Shown here: positions 23,701 through 34,844 of the stretch, in pieces
Numbering within the stretch: the first letter of the stretch is position 1
How the letters are laid out: each line of letters begins with the position of its first letter
Assembly: GCF_023278565.1 (NCBI RefSeq)
Contig: NC_064676.1
Coordinates: 4,650,001-4,714,000 of the forward strand
DNA length: 64,000 bases
Reading direction: 5' to 3'
From: Colletotrichum lupini
Lineage: Eukaryota; Ascomycota; Sordariomycetes; Glomerellales; Glomerellaceae
Program-made: the position numbers and the translations under genes
The notes under the pieces: model-generated
Told to the model about the DNA's origin: nothing
The model's database searches: none
Seen by the model: only the letters and a program-made list of their open reading frames with translations

Positions 23701-25041
23701 CCCACACAACAATCTGGGGCCGCATGGCCTTTAGGTGGGATGGTACGGCCCAGCGATTCAGATCGAACCACGGATGATACTTGGCACACCTATGCCACGC
23801 ATGCAGATGCTTCCAGTCATGAACGCAACCCCTGGCATGGTCCTGAAGCCATTCGAGAATCAGCGATCGTGGGTCAAGCGCAACAACGCCGAGACACGCA
23901 GCCGTCAACGGAAGATTATAATCGAAGATCCGCAGCGCCCCCGTATAAGCCACTGGTCACTCCTCATGAAGCACACGAACCAGGACGCATCCTTCGGGTC
24001 TCAAACATTGACTCTTGCCGACAAAGCTCTTGGGGCGCTTCTCCGACAGAATTTGATCGAGAGGGCCGCACCATTTACTTTGACAGTGGGCATTCTGCAG
24101 GTGGCTACAAAACGGATCATTACATGCCGTCAGGCTACTTCCCAAACCGTACTTCAGCATTGCCCGACGAAAATCGCCATGGGTACCGTGAGCAAAGTCG
24201 AGCCCCTGATCGAGTCCTGGTCGAACCTCGGTATGGGCATGGTAGTAGATACCCCGAAGGGGAGGAAGAGAGAGTCAATCGTACGTTGGATCAGTCGAGG
24301 TTGGTTCGGTCACGCCAATTACTCGACCGAGAGCAACTGTTACCGCAGGACACAAGGCCTGGCCCAGCAAGATATGCCCCGGTAATTCCTCATTCTTCAA
24401 GGGCTGCTGAGCTGGATTCTACACGTTCATCAGCGGGGGATCCCGATGACTTTAGCTTGACTGCTGCTCTCGAGTCGCATCTTGCTCAAGATCGCGACGC
24501 GCTGGCTCGGGTACCCAAGGCTGGGCTGCTGGAGCGCGAGGTAGTTCGTCAAGAGCGCCGATCCACAGCGCGCGACGGCCTCCCATCGGACTTTCCCAAT
24601 TACGCTGAACAAGGACACATGGAAGTAGAAGTTTTCGATGACGCTCGCCATGGACACTCCACGCAATACATGGCAGAATCGCATGGATCCCGTCACACCG
24701 GACATGCTTCTGAGGTGTCGACGTACTACCACAGCCCAGCGGTCCCTCAAAATTCAGGTCGGAGCAGCGACAATCGCAGCACAACGCGCTACGCGAGCGC
24801 GACTCGCCCTCAGTCTGCAGGTTACGAGGAGACTTATGAGATTGTGCACGTACGAGATGCAGAGGGAGAGTACATCGTTCGTCGGCCGATTCTACGAGAG
24901 CGAGAAACGCATCGGGTTTTGTACGAGGGTGACACTCATCACCATCAGAACAGAGGCTCATACTCACACCGTAGTCACGATGCTCTGTACGGCTCGATGG
25001 ACCAGACTCCTATTCCTGGCGAGCGGCGAGATGCTTTCTAA
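20756..25041 (+). CDS. Large F-box protein with two C2H2-like zinc clusters
   Basis: Predicted substrate adaptor of an SCF ubiquitin ligase, 1409 aa. Two exons (20756-21484, 21541-25041) are joined by a 56-nt intron (GTCTGT...CCATAG) in frame. The F-box lies near residues 100-140 (LLPSGIWHRVFAFLPPRSLGTLLRVNKLF). A Cys-rich segment follows (CCTKICQYCG, CCGPC). Two related C-x2-C...H-x4-H clusters occur: CNGCESHRLYG...HYAAKH coded near 22605-22670, and CRSCTLG...HFENQH near 23428-23520. Each is followed by a tryptophan-containing stretch. Between and after them the protein is Pro/Gln/Arg-rich and probably disordered. No LRR, WD or kelch substrate-binding repeats are seen. The duplicated zinc-cluster modules may be the recognition surface, which is inference. 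Homologues of this architecture are, to my knowledge, uncharacterised fungal proteins. Confidence 0.8.
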
Positions 25042-25777
25042 ATGCACGAAGCTTGCACTGCAGGAGCCCAATTCATGATTGCTCCATCATCGTTTGCAGA
25101 ATATGACTCAAACAACCCAGCGTCCATGTCAGATCCCGGCGCTAAAAGACCATCAGAGTACTAGCCAGACAATGTACCTCTTTAATGGGATAGGAATAGC
25201 ATAACACAGTAGTCAAATGCAGCCGAATAGCACCATGCTCTACTTATTTTCCTCGTACCCAAATCTGTTTTTGTTTCACGAAAACCGAGCATCAAGCCTG
25301 ACTCCATGTGATTGCAACGGATAAATGGGCAAAGAATGCTTATACAGGAGGCGAATCTCTCAAGGTCGGCATTCACATTCTCTGGGTGCATTATAATATA
25401 CCCATAGCTGAATATTAGTCTGACTTTATTGAAGTTGAGGATCTTCTATTACACACTTCTTCGACACAAAAAGGTACATGATAGGCACCCAGCAGACTGA
25501 GATGAGGTACAGCACAACGATTATGGCATCGTTTCTCAGACATCCAAGAGCCTTTTCCATCGGAAACGCCCCCTAACGAGACCTCGCCTTTTATCCGCCT
25601 GACAACCCCGAGAGTGTATATCCGTGTGCGCAACACACACTGAGGTAGGAAGTGGGGAAGAAAGTGAGAGAAAAGGAGGTAGGAAGAGGCAGAGAGATAC
25701 AGAGAGATAGAGAGGGCGTTAATGCAAACATGTGGCGCCAGTTTCGCCATGTCTGTTTCTTCTTTTCCAACACGTAT
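25042..25777. other. Intergenic region between convergent genes
   Basis: The 3' flanks of the F-box gene (+) and Dnm1 (-). A GAGA-rich stretch lies at about 25660-25710. No gene is seen. Confidence 0.55.
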
Positions 25778-28386
25778 CTATAACACTTCACCAATGATCT
25801 TGGCCGCCTCCCTGTACGTCTGGAGCAGCTTCTCGCACTTCTCACGCTCCTTCTTGACACCGTCATCTTCGTACAGAAGCTCCTCAAACAGCGCCTCCTT
25901 GTAAAGCTCGCTGACAAGTCGGTTCTGGACTACATCCTTGCAGTGGTTCACCAACAGGTGCATGACAGCCTTGGGAACTTGATCCGCAATCGACTCGCGC
26001 ACGATGTTGAAGTAGGAAGAGATAAGTGCTCGGATAAGCTCTGTCTCCATGGCTTCTCGTTCTGTCATGGCTGGCTCGCCACTAGCCGTACCCTGGAGAT
26101 TGTATTAATAATCATCAATGAGAGAAAAGGAAGAGAGAAACCTACGAAGAGGGAGCCGTAATCTATGGATTGCTGGGGCTTGCCAAATTCCAGCTCGTCC
26201 CGGGACGAAGCTTGTGCTGGGGCACGCAAAGCCACTTTGTCTTCAGCTCGCCGGATGCTCTGTGAAAATGTGGGCTCAGAGCTCTGGCTAACGTGCCGAG
26301 CGATGGAGGAGTTGGGCGATGATGCTGCTCCAATCGCCGAAGCACCATCCTTGCCGAAGAAGTAGGTCAAGAAAGAGTCGCGCGCGCCGCCCAGGCCCTT
26401 ATCATTGAATCTTGACGGAGAAGCTGATCTTGCTCCGTTGAGCGCCGCATTCAGACCGGTAGTGCCGTTCTCCCGTACGCCGGGTGACAAGCTGCGCGCG
26501 CCCTTAGTTGCCTGCTTCCGAAGAGAATTCGATTCGGCCTTTTCGATGACAGCCGGCTCTTCCTCCTCGCCCTCCGGGCCTTCGGTGCCATTAGCGCCCA
26601 ACTCCTTGAGACGCCTCTTCTCCCGTCTTTCTCGTTCTTCCTGAATCAAACGCTTTCGCTCCCTCTCCTGTTTATTGCTCACAACGTGACTCATGGCAGC
26701 GGCAGCACCCAGGAAGTTGGGATGGTTAGTGTTGATGTACGCTCTTTGGATCGAAATCAAAGACTCGACATAACCGGAGGTCGGCCCTAAGCGTTCTCGC
26801 AGCAAGTCTGACACGACCTCAATCAGCTTAGCTTGCAGTCTCGGGTATCGAGACAGTTCAGTTGAGCCGCAGGTGTGACAAATCTTGATGAGCTCCTCGT
26901 AAACAAGCTCTACACATCGCTGACTAGGAATTTCGAGAAGCTTGATCTGAGGCTTGACGAGAAGGTCAAAGGCCATTTCGGGTACGAATAGACTGGGACG
27001 GGGACCGGTGGAATTGCGAATGGCTGTTCTAATATCAAGGGCCGAAAGATTCGAAGTCGGGTCGATGGATTCTAGGGACATGCCAAAGACGGAGTTGAAG
27101 ATGTAGTAGATACGAGCGCCGCCGCAGAGCTCCTTAGTCGATATTTCAGTCGACGTACCGTCAATGGATGAGATGAATGATGTGGCAAAGCGTGTCATTT
27201 GCTGCAAGATGAGGGATCCACGGTGCTCCTTGCCGCTAAAGTGCATATCGCCATAGCTTGCCAGTTCCTGTTGAGTCTGTCCCATGAGAGTGTTAAGGCG
27301 AGCTTTGATATCCGGCATGCGCTCGCGAATGTGAGCCATCAGAGTCGTATTCAGCGTCTTGGCCAGGTATTGAGTGCCGCATCGACTAGCAATGTTCCGG
27401 TAGGCGGGGTGGTGCCTGAAGAACTCAGATTCGGCCTTGAGAGCCTCCTCCATGGGTTTGGCGCCCTGAATGTCCTGCTGAGAGCGGTTGACAACACCGA
27501 TGAACCCAAGTTTCAAAGGGTACACGCGGCCAGATAGGATATCCAATGCGTTCGTACCATGATCCATGAGGTCCACCTTGGTAAGCACGCCAATCGTCCT
27601 CCTACCAAGAGGGTCGACATGTCGTGCGAGTTTAAGAGCCTCCGAGTTCACAATATCAACATTGGCAGGAGATACGGCAAGGACGATACTGTTCGGCTTG
27701 GCGATGTACTCGGAGATCAGGTTCCGCGTCTGCTTTTCGATGTCTGTAGGTTGATCGCCAATAGGAACCTAAGAGCTTGTGTTAGAGTATGCCAGGCGTT
27801 TGACGCTGAGCACTGAAGAAGGCAAGCATGGTGGCATACCTTTGTGAGGCCGGGAAGATCAACAAGTGTCAGGTTGAGCACATGTGGCGAGTAGATCTTG
27901 AGGTTAATGGGCTGTCTGTTGATGCCCTTGTTGTTGCCCGCCACTCGTGCTGTTTCGTTCTCGATCTCGCGCTTTACATCCGAAAAGTCGTTGAAGCGGC
28001 GGTTTGGGATATGGTGGAACTCGGCCCATTCGGATCGTCTGGCAAGGTCGGGAGACCTGTAGGGGTCGGAGGAAGGGTCGAGGGCACTCTCGTCCTCAGA
28101 TACGTTGATGAGTTGTAGGATCAGGGGTCGTCGAGTACAAATGCCACTGCCGCGGGGCAGGAAGTCACGACCGACAATGTTTTCGAGGACGGAGGATTTT
28201 CCGGCTGACTGCGAACCAACTACGACCTGCTCAAATGTTAGCGATTGGACGTCTAGACAGCTCATGCACCATGACTAGACGACGTACAATTTGGGGGAGA
28301 TCGAGCGAGTCACTGCCAATAGTATTGAAGACCAGGTCTTGCAATTTGTTGACAGTGCCGAGAAGGTCGTCTCCGAGGGACGCCAT
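25778..28386 (-). CDS. DNM1: Dynamin-related GTPase Dnm1 (mitochondrial/peroxisomal fission)
   Basis: Dnm1 assembles into collars that constrict and divide mitochondria and peroxisomes. Four exons (28386-28288, 28226-27840, 27768-26146, 26092-25778) give 807 aa, usual for fungal Dnm1. The start [20 protein letters not shown] matches Dnm1 rather than Vps1. GTPase motifs are GSQSAGKSS (37-45), the switch I threonine T64 in [14 protein letters not shown] before 162, and TKVD (225-228). The stalk follows, then a low-complexity, charged insert B ([19 protein letters not shown]... through the SPSRF region) in place of a PH domain, as in Drp1-type proteins. The GTPase effector domain is at about 706-807. 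Cys63 sits where many homologues have Val or Ile. Introns are 60-70 nt with consensus ends. It shares an upstream region with COX19. Confidence 0.96.
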
Positions 28387-29857
28387 GGTGATTGGGTGAC
28401 GCTAGGAGGTAGAAACTCCCACAAAATCGGGTTGGAAGAGGTGGTGGTGGTGAGGAGTGAAGCACCCGTGGATGTCGAGGAGAGCTTCGAGAGGCGAAAT
28501 AGTGGAAGCTCCTTCACACGGCGAAAGGCCAGGCCGAACGGGGAGTCTGCAGCGCAGGGCGACGCAAAACAAGGCAGGGCACCTAGTGCAGGTGAAGGGA
28601 GCAAGCGCAGGCTCGTCGGGAGTGATCGGCTGCCTCTAGAGGTTGAGGGCGAGGCAGAAGATGAAGAAACTACAAAATTAAGAACGAAGCCCCTTCAGGC
28701 GAGATGGAATTTTTGGGCGAAGGGGGGCTTTGCTCGAGCCGATGCGCGTAGATGCTCTCCGGCGTGTCGTTCAATTTCGAGAATTCATGCGCGATCCACC
28801 ATGTCGCCTACGCAGAAGGCTCCAACAAACGACAAGGCACGTAATGCTTAGCTTGGTACAGTGGAGGAGATGGTTCCTAGTATTAGCTAATACACATCCA
28901 TGGATCCGCTAGTCCCTGACACCTCAGGCTCGGTTACATCACTATCAGTACCTACCTTACTCTGTATGAGCCAGCATATTCCAAAATAAGCTAATTCAGA
29001 GGGTGAGGAAAACAATTATTGCGGTGAGGCTTTTCCCAAGAAGATGAAGAGAAAGATATCTTCCATAACCTTTCCCCCCCTTCTATCGCGAAGAGGCTTT
29101 GGGTTTTTTTTGGTCTTTTCTTCCTCCCTGAATTTGTATGCAGGTAGCCGGCGGTTCCATCGGTGCGCGCACTGGCGAGTGTTCAAAAGTAAGAACGGAT
29201 GCATCAACGAAAGTTTCCTCTCTGCCGGAATCTTCCAGTAGCAACACCAGATGTAAGAGAAGACCTACCTATTGGATTTTGATTCTGTGGTTTGTACCTA
29301 TTCGTACGCCTTCGCCCCTCAGCTACCTACCGTAGATTGCGTAGCTAGTTAGTTACCTTGGGCGAGGGTTTTTCTTGAGGTACTTAGTGACAGGTGCTCT
29401 GGAAAAAGCCATAGCGTCCCGTCGTAGACTCTTGGGTGTCACTGGGTGCCAAGGAGACTTTAAGTTGCTGTTGGTACCTCAGGAACCTCACAGAATCGAC
29501 CAGTATCATTCCACCCGCCTTTGTCGGACCTCCTTCTACGTAGCTATTGATTCCACTACAGAGCCAGCGCATGTGAGCCTTTCCGCAACTTGAGCAAAAG
29601 AGGCAATCGAGAACCGCATACGTGAGGTAGGCGATACAAGCATTCAATACCTGCACAGGTAAGTCAAGCTGCGGCGCCGTTCTGCCCGAGCCCCGGACAC
29701 TCAGATTTCTCACCCTCAATGCTCAGGCTCAGATAAAGATATCCAGGCACAGCAACTTCTTCACATCAACACAGCAGCAACTTCTCAAGACAACCTATCA
29801 GCTAGAACTGTGTTGAATCGTTTGTCGTTATCGAATCTCACCCGCGTCATCTTTACC
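28387..29857. other. Divergent intergenic region, Dnm1 / COX19
   Basis: About 1.5 kb between divergent mitochondrial genes. Open frames here are short and uninformative. Motif-family copies occur around 28950-28960 and 29260-29400 (CCTACCT, AGGTACT). No gene is seen. Confidence 0.5.
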
Positions 29858-30462
29858 ATGAGTCAACTTGGTGGTCCAGGTTCTCGACAAGCCAATGCCA
29901 AGCCTACTCCGTTCGTACCTGGCCCGGCCCTTCTTCACAACAGCCAATGCGATATGTAAGGTGGTGCAGTGCAGGCTAACGTGTGACAACCATTTGTTTT
30001 GTTACCCAGTCCTCAACGTGGCAGTTTCCCACTTGATCATGATGGTGAGTTGCGAAATGTGTGCCCCAATCGATTGCGTCTTTGAGGTCCTTGGCCTGCT
30101 AATGCGCACCCAATCAGGCGAATGCAAGCATGTTATAGCTACTTATCTCGAGTGCATCAAGAAAGTACGAGGGGTGAACGACGCTGAATGCCGCGACCTT
30201 GCTAAATCCTACCTTGCATGTCGGATGGATCGGTAAGTCTGCTTTTCACTATGCGACTGTGGACGAAACGACGGACGACATTCTGACTACTGTTGACTTT
30301 GGCCTCAGAAACCTCATGGCCAAGGACGAGTTCAGAAATCTGGGTTTCGACAATGGACCGAAACCAGCAAACGACCCAAACGGTCTGGCTTTAAGCCAAG
30401 CTCAAGCCCAGGGAAGTACTGGCAAGGACAAGGACGCAAAGCCCGGCGAATTGCGATGGTAA
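29858..30462 (+). CDS. COX19: Cytochrome c oxidase assembly protein COX19
   Basis: COX19 is a small intermembrane-space protein needed for copper delivery and assembly of complex IV. Four exons (29858-29910, 30010-30044, 30118-30232, 30309-30462) give 118 aa. The CHCH domain has twin CX9C motifs: C-KHVIATYLE-C and C-RDLAKSYLA-C, followed by MDRNLMAKDEFRNLGF, which is typical of COX19. The N-terminus (KPTPPQRGSFPLDHDGECK) also matches the family. The first donor is GTTCGT; exon 2 is only 35 nt. Splice phases all agree. The C-terminal 30 residues (Gln/Ala/Lys-rich) are less conserved. No presequence is expected, since import uses the Mia40 disulfide relay. Confidence 0.95.
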
Positions 30463-31662
30463 TATCACGGGTCCTTGGAGGCTCTTCAGTCGATTGCTCC
30501 TCTACATGTACATTATTCACGGAATTCATACCAAGAGGGCATTTGTTTGCATTGCAACGAATTTGTGGGGGTCGTCAACGACGTGGTTGCTTGACAACGC
30601 AGATGTGTGAGAAATTGTCAATATTTGAGCCATTATGCGCGGCAAAGGAAGTCATGCACTCTAACAACGGACCCAGTAGCACTACGCTGGGGGGCGTCGC
30701 CCTGTGCATGGTAAAGCCCCAGGCAAGGGACGGCATGTTTGTTTACGCAGAGGCTGCACTTGGTCTAAGGCACTACTTACTTTTGTTACTTTTGACCCAG
30801 ACCGACGCGCTTGCTTTCGGGACAAACTGGTTAAGACATGCTGAATTGCCCAAGATCTCAATTCTCAGATATTTAAGGTAGGTATGCAGCTATCTGATGG
30901 GGCACAATGGCGTATACAACTGCTCCTGAGGGCTGTGTGGAATACAAAACATGAGACGTAAGGTACATTCAGCATGGAAAAGATGTTCACATAGTGGGGC
31001 TTAAAAGAGGGAATGTGGTTTCTTTCAAAGAAGTCGACACAGGATCACGGGCATAAGCCATCATCTGTAGGCGTCTGCCACTGTGGAGCTGTCATTGTGG
31101 TTGTTTCCCTGAGAAGTGCTGGGAACATGCACGTCGCGAGGGGCTAACCTGGAAGGGCATCAGGTCACACTGCACTGAGGTGACTCCCTCAAGTACCGGG
31201 TGTGTTCCCGACGACGGCACAGAGCCCCCTGCGTACCTAGGTAGTGTAGCCGGGCAGGTCAACTTAAGCTCACCCAACCCCGTCGCCCTCGATGTTTCGT
31301 TGTCGCAGAAGAGAGAGTCATCGTTGCCCCGACAACATCCCACGCCAAATACCTCCCCTTACCTTAGCTACGGCTGGATGGCTCAAGTATAACTTCATCG
31401 CCGTCAATCGGAAAACCCCTCTCTCAGAGTGTCACTAAAAGACTAAGTCTTGCCCTTTCGTTCATAAGTAGACGCATCATCGTCATCTATTCATCTATTC
31501 GTACATCCATAGCCAAGCGAATCCACTAAACCTTCACCGCATGTTCCCCAGGCACCGCATCAATCTTCACCCTGTTCCCACTGCCTACTGCCTACCGTCA
31601 CCACCATTTCCTGTCTCCACTGCTTGATCGACGACGTGCTCGCCGCACGCCAGCTCTCCAGC
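30463..31662. other. Intergenic region between COX19 and the LIM gene
   Basis: No gene is seen. A TACCTAGGTA palindrome is at 31234-31243. The last 200 bp are C/T-rich and probably form the LIM gene promoter and leader. Confidence 0.5.
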
Positions 31663-34112
31663 ATGCATCGCAGAAAGAGCACTGAGAAGACGAGAAAGGT
31701 GACTCCTCCATCGCCAAGCTACATGAATAACGAACAATTCGGTGAGAAATGCTTCTGAGTGCTTCTCTTTTTCTGCCTGTCGTGAATGCTAATCCCAACT
31801 TCTTAGCTGCCTACTTGGCAAACCTCCGATCCAACAGAGTCGCCCGCCCCGGCGGAGCAAGGCCACTGCCGCCTTCCTCTTCAAGCATAAGATCAAAACG
31901 CCCTTCAATCGAACATAGCGTTTCCGAACCCCTTCCACGAAGCGAAAGTCCTGCACTCTCCACTCCAAGTTCTATCAATGTACCATCGCAACCGCATCCC
32001 CCTTCTGTCAACGCCAGTGTATCATCCCGTCATTCCATTCCGAGCATCCAAGGACGGGAGTATCAACCTTACCGCCCAACATCACCTCTGAAGCCTTCTC
32101 AGGTGGTGCCGACTGCCACCTACATGGAAAGAGGACAGCGATGGATGGAAAAGGAAGAGGCCGTGTCACTTCGACATGCCATGGAAGACATGTCCATTAA
32201 GAACGGCGAACAACCCGTCGAGGATGAACCCGTGGAGACGCCAGACGACGAAACACGTATCTATAATGCTGCACTCGACGAGGCCTCAGAACTGGTCTGG
32301 CGGCATCAGAATGGAGTCCGCCCTCCTGACAAGGACGCACCGTATCGGTACAAGCCTCACCTCAGAAAGAACAGTTATGCTCATGCTCGCACCGCAAGCG
32401 TGGGCAAACATGCCGACGGCGCCCATCCATCCGGCCTCGCTAGGGACAAGTCCAGGTCAGTTTCTGGCAGCTCTACCGACAGCGATGGTCACTCTCGGCG
32501 AAGTCGACCTTCCTTGGCTTTGTCACGGAATAGCGTTGGGGGGGAGAGTCAGAGTCCCGACCGGCCTTCGATGGACTTGGGAACTTCAGGGCCAGCCGGT
32601 GCCAGACCCCTTCCGAAACCCAGGAGCTCAGGGCAGCGTCGCAGCAGTATGAAGCGGAACATCAGCGGCGAAGTTCAAAGGCCATTTTCCGGTGATCAGA
32701 TTTGGGAAGAGCCAGAAACCAATGCCCGGGAAGACAAGGCCAGGACGAAGCCAGCGTCGGCAGCAGACTTACCTCTGGTTGACAAACCAGAGAACCCCCA
32801 GAATCAAGTCCGATTTGCTACAAACTCACAGGCGGACCGCGTTGGACCCTGGAAACCCAGGTGCAATGTCGAGATTCAACGGAACCCACCGTCTCAGTCA
32901 CGCAACCCACAGTACACCATCAACACTTCGGTTCCGAAGCCTGTGGTGGACGACCATATCCCCAAGAAGAACGGCATGGAGATACGCAGTGAAGATATCC
33001 GAGGGGCCACAAGTATGAAGCTGAAGGACCGCAGCGCGAAGTTGCCTACACCCACGGCTGTCAGTGATCGCCCTGGTCGGCCGATTGTAAGCTTCGACTC
33101 GAAGTGGAAGGCTCCAGACGAGAGAACTGATGCTAGGCCAGGAGCCGCGAGCCAAAACAACCAGCCGATGGAAATTCCTTCTATCGTGGTGGCGTCGGAG
33201 GAGCCTCCGTCGGACAGAACACGCAGCAACCCGATCATTCCGGTCATAAATATTGACGGGACAGATGAGCCACCTGCTTCTAATCCTGGTATTCCTTTCA
33301 TAGTCACTCCCGACGACGATGAATCTTCGAATCCGAAGCCGCGGCCCTTGCCTGACCCCAAGACAGCATCCAGAGGGCACCCTTTCCGGCGCCCGCAACG
33401 TCACTGGTCACCAGCCCCTGCCACTAGCAAACACTCAACCGCTTTGTGTCACGAATGCGCATTCCCCATTGAAGGTAGATTCGTCGCTCTGGGCGGATCC
33501 TCAGAGCGCTTCCACCCCCAGTGCTTCAGCTGCTTTGCTTGTGGTACTGGTCTAGAAGCCTTGGAGATTAGCCCAGAGCCAGAAGCTCATCGCCAAGAGC
33601 GCCTCGACAGAATTCAACGTCGCGCCCATGGCGAGGTGTTGGAAGAAACGCCAGGCAAGACCATGGCCGAAGACGGTGACGAGCGCCTACGTTTCTTCTG
33701 TCATCTTGATTGGCACGAACTTTACGCACCGAGATGCAAACACTGCAAGACACCCATTCTCGGGGAGCACGTTGTCGCTCTGGGAGAGCATTGGCACTAC
33801 GGACACTTCTTTTGCGCGGAATGCGGCGATCCATTCGAGAAAGGCATGACTCATATCGAAAAGGACGGGTATGCGTGGTGTGTCAACTGTCAGACAAAGA
33901 GGACGGAGAGAAGGGCGCCCAAGTGCAAGAAGTGCAAGACTGCTGTCATCGGACAATACATTCGGGCGCTGGGCGGTGAGTGGCATGATGAGTGTTTCCG
34001 CTGCGCTTCTTGCCAGGGCGGTTTCGACGACGGCCAAATTTTTCCTAAAGAGGTTGGTGACAGGGTCATGGTACTATGCACAGGATGCCGCATGATAGAA
34101 CTCAAGGCATAA
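31663..34112 (+). CDS. Triple-LIM domain protein (paxillin/Pxl1-like)
   Basis: Predicted cytoskeletal or septum-associated adaptor of 794 aa. Exon 1 is 31663-31741 and exon 2 is 31807-34112, joined in frame (GTGAGA...TCTTAG) to read NEQFAAYLANLRSNR. Residues 1-570 are Ser/Pro/Arg-rich and probably disordered. Three LIM domains fill 573-794. LIM1 starts CHECAFP, with HPQC and CFAC, and closes CHLD; 52 residues separate its last two ligand pairs instead of the usual 16-21. LIM2 runs CKHC...HFFCAEC...CVNC. LIM3 runs CKKC...HDECFRCASC...CTGC. The order, a disordered N-terminus plus C-terminal LIMs, resembles fungal paxillin-like proteins, but the exact orthologue is not proven. Confidence 0.9.
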
Positions 34113-34476
34113 CGATGTAAACGAGCAGACTGCAGAATTGGGCGTTGTTTTGAGTTGTCTAGGATAGGAGTTAGGATCAAGGAATAGGGGAAGCGTTTGC
34201 GCTTTTGTTGTCGATTAACATTCTGTATTGTTTTCAGCTTGAGTAATGGCATAGCGTTTGGCTGGATAAGGTACTTTAGGGGGAAAGGTGAAGAACAAAA
34301 TAAAGTGGTAAAAGTCATAATCGTCATTGACTGTCTTCATATGGCCCTATTAGGAGAATCCGTTGCATCCATGTACGCCATTTGCGACAGCCGAGGCCTT
34401 CTCAAGAAGCAAGAAATCCATCGCTCCTTCGACTACTCCCACCATGTATTTTCCCGTTATTCTTGCCTCCTTTTGA
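34113..34476. other. 3' region between convergent LIM and SUMO genes
   Basis: 364 bp between the two stop codons. A/T-rich stretches presumably carry polyadenylation signals for both genes. No coding region is seen. Confidence 0.6.
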
Positions 34477-34844
34477 TTACAGGGAACCGCCGACCTGCTC
34501 CTGGTGCACCTCGAGAGTGTCTCCATCCGCCATCTCGAGCTGATAGTGCCACTCGCGTTAGTATCGCATACAATGTCGGAGGCAGCCGCGTCGCCAACGC
34601 TTACCGTGTCTGGGGTATCCGTGGGTTGGACACGCTGGCCCTCGAAGAGGAACCGAACAGAGTTCATAGCCTTGCCTTGTCTCTCGCAGAAGGCCGTCAT
34701 AAGCTTGTCCAGCTTGGTCGAGCGCTTGATCTTGAAGAAGACTTCATTGTTGTTGTCGGTAACCTTGATGTTCAGGTGCTCGACGGCGGGCGGAGCATCT
34801 TGACCGCCAGCAGACGGGCTTCCGTTCTCGTGTTCGCCAGACAT
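34477..34844 (-). CDS. SMT3: SUMO (Smt3) precursor
   Basis: Small ubiquitin-like modifier, conjugated to lysines of nuclear and septin-type targets. Two exons (34844-34605, 34539-34477) are joined by a 65-nt intron (GTAAGC...TATCAG), giving 100 aa. A flexible N-terminus precedes the ubiquitin fold (HLNIKVTDNNNEVFFKIK, LDKLMTAFCERQGK, VRFLFEGQRV, DTLEVHQEQVGG). The precursor ends in diglycine followed by Ser-Leu, so a SUMO protease must remove two residues to expose Gly98. An unspliced reading runs on in frame for 164 codons but lacks the diglycine. Confidence 0.97.
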
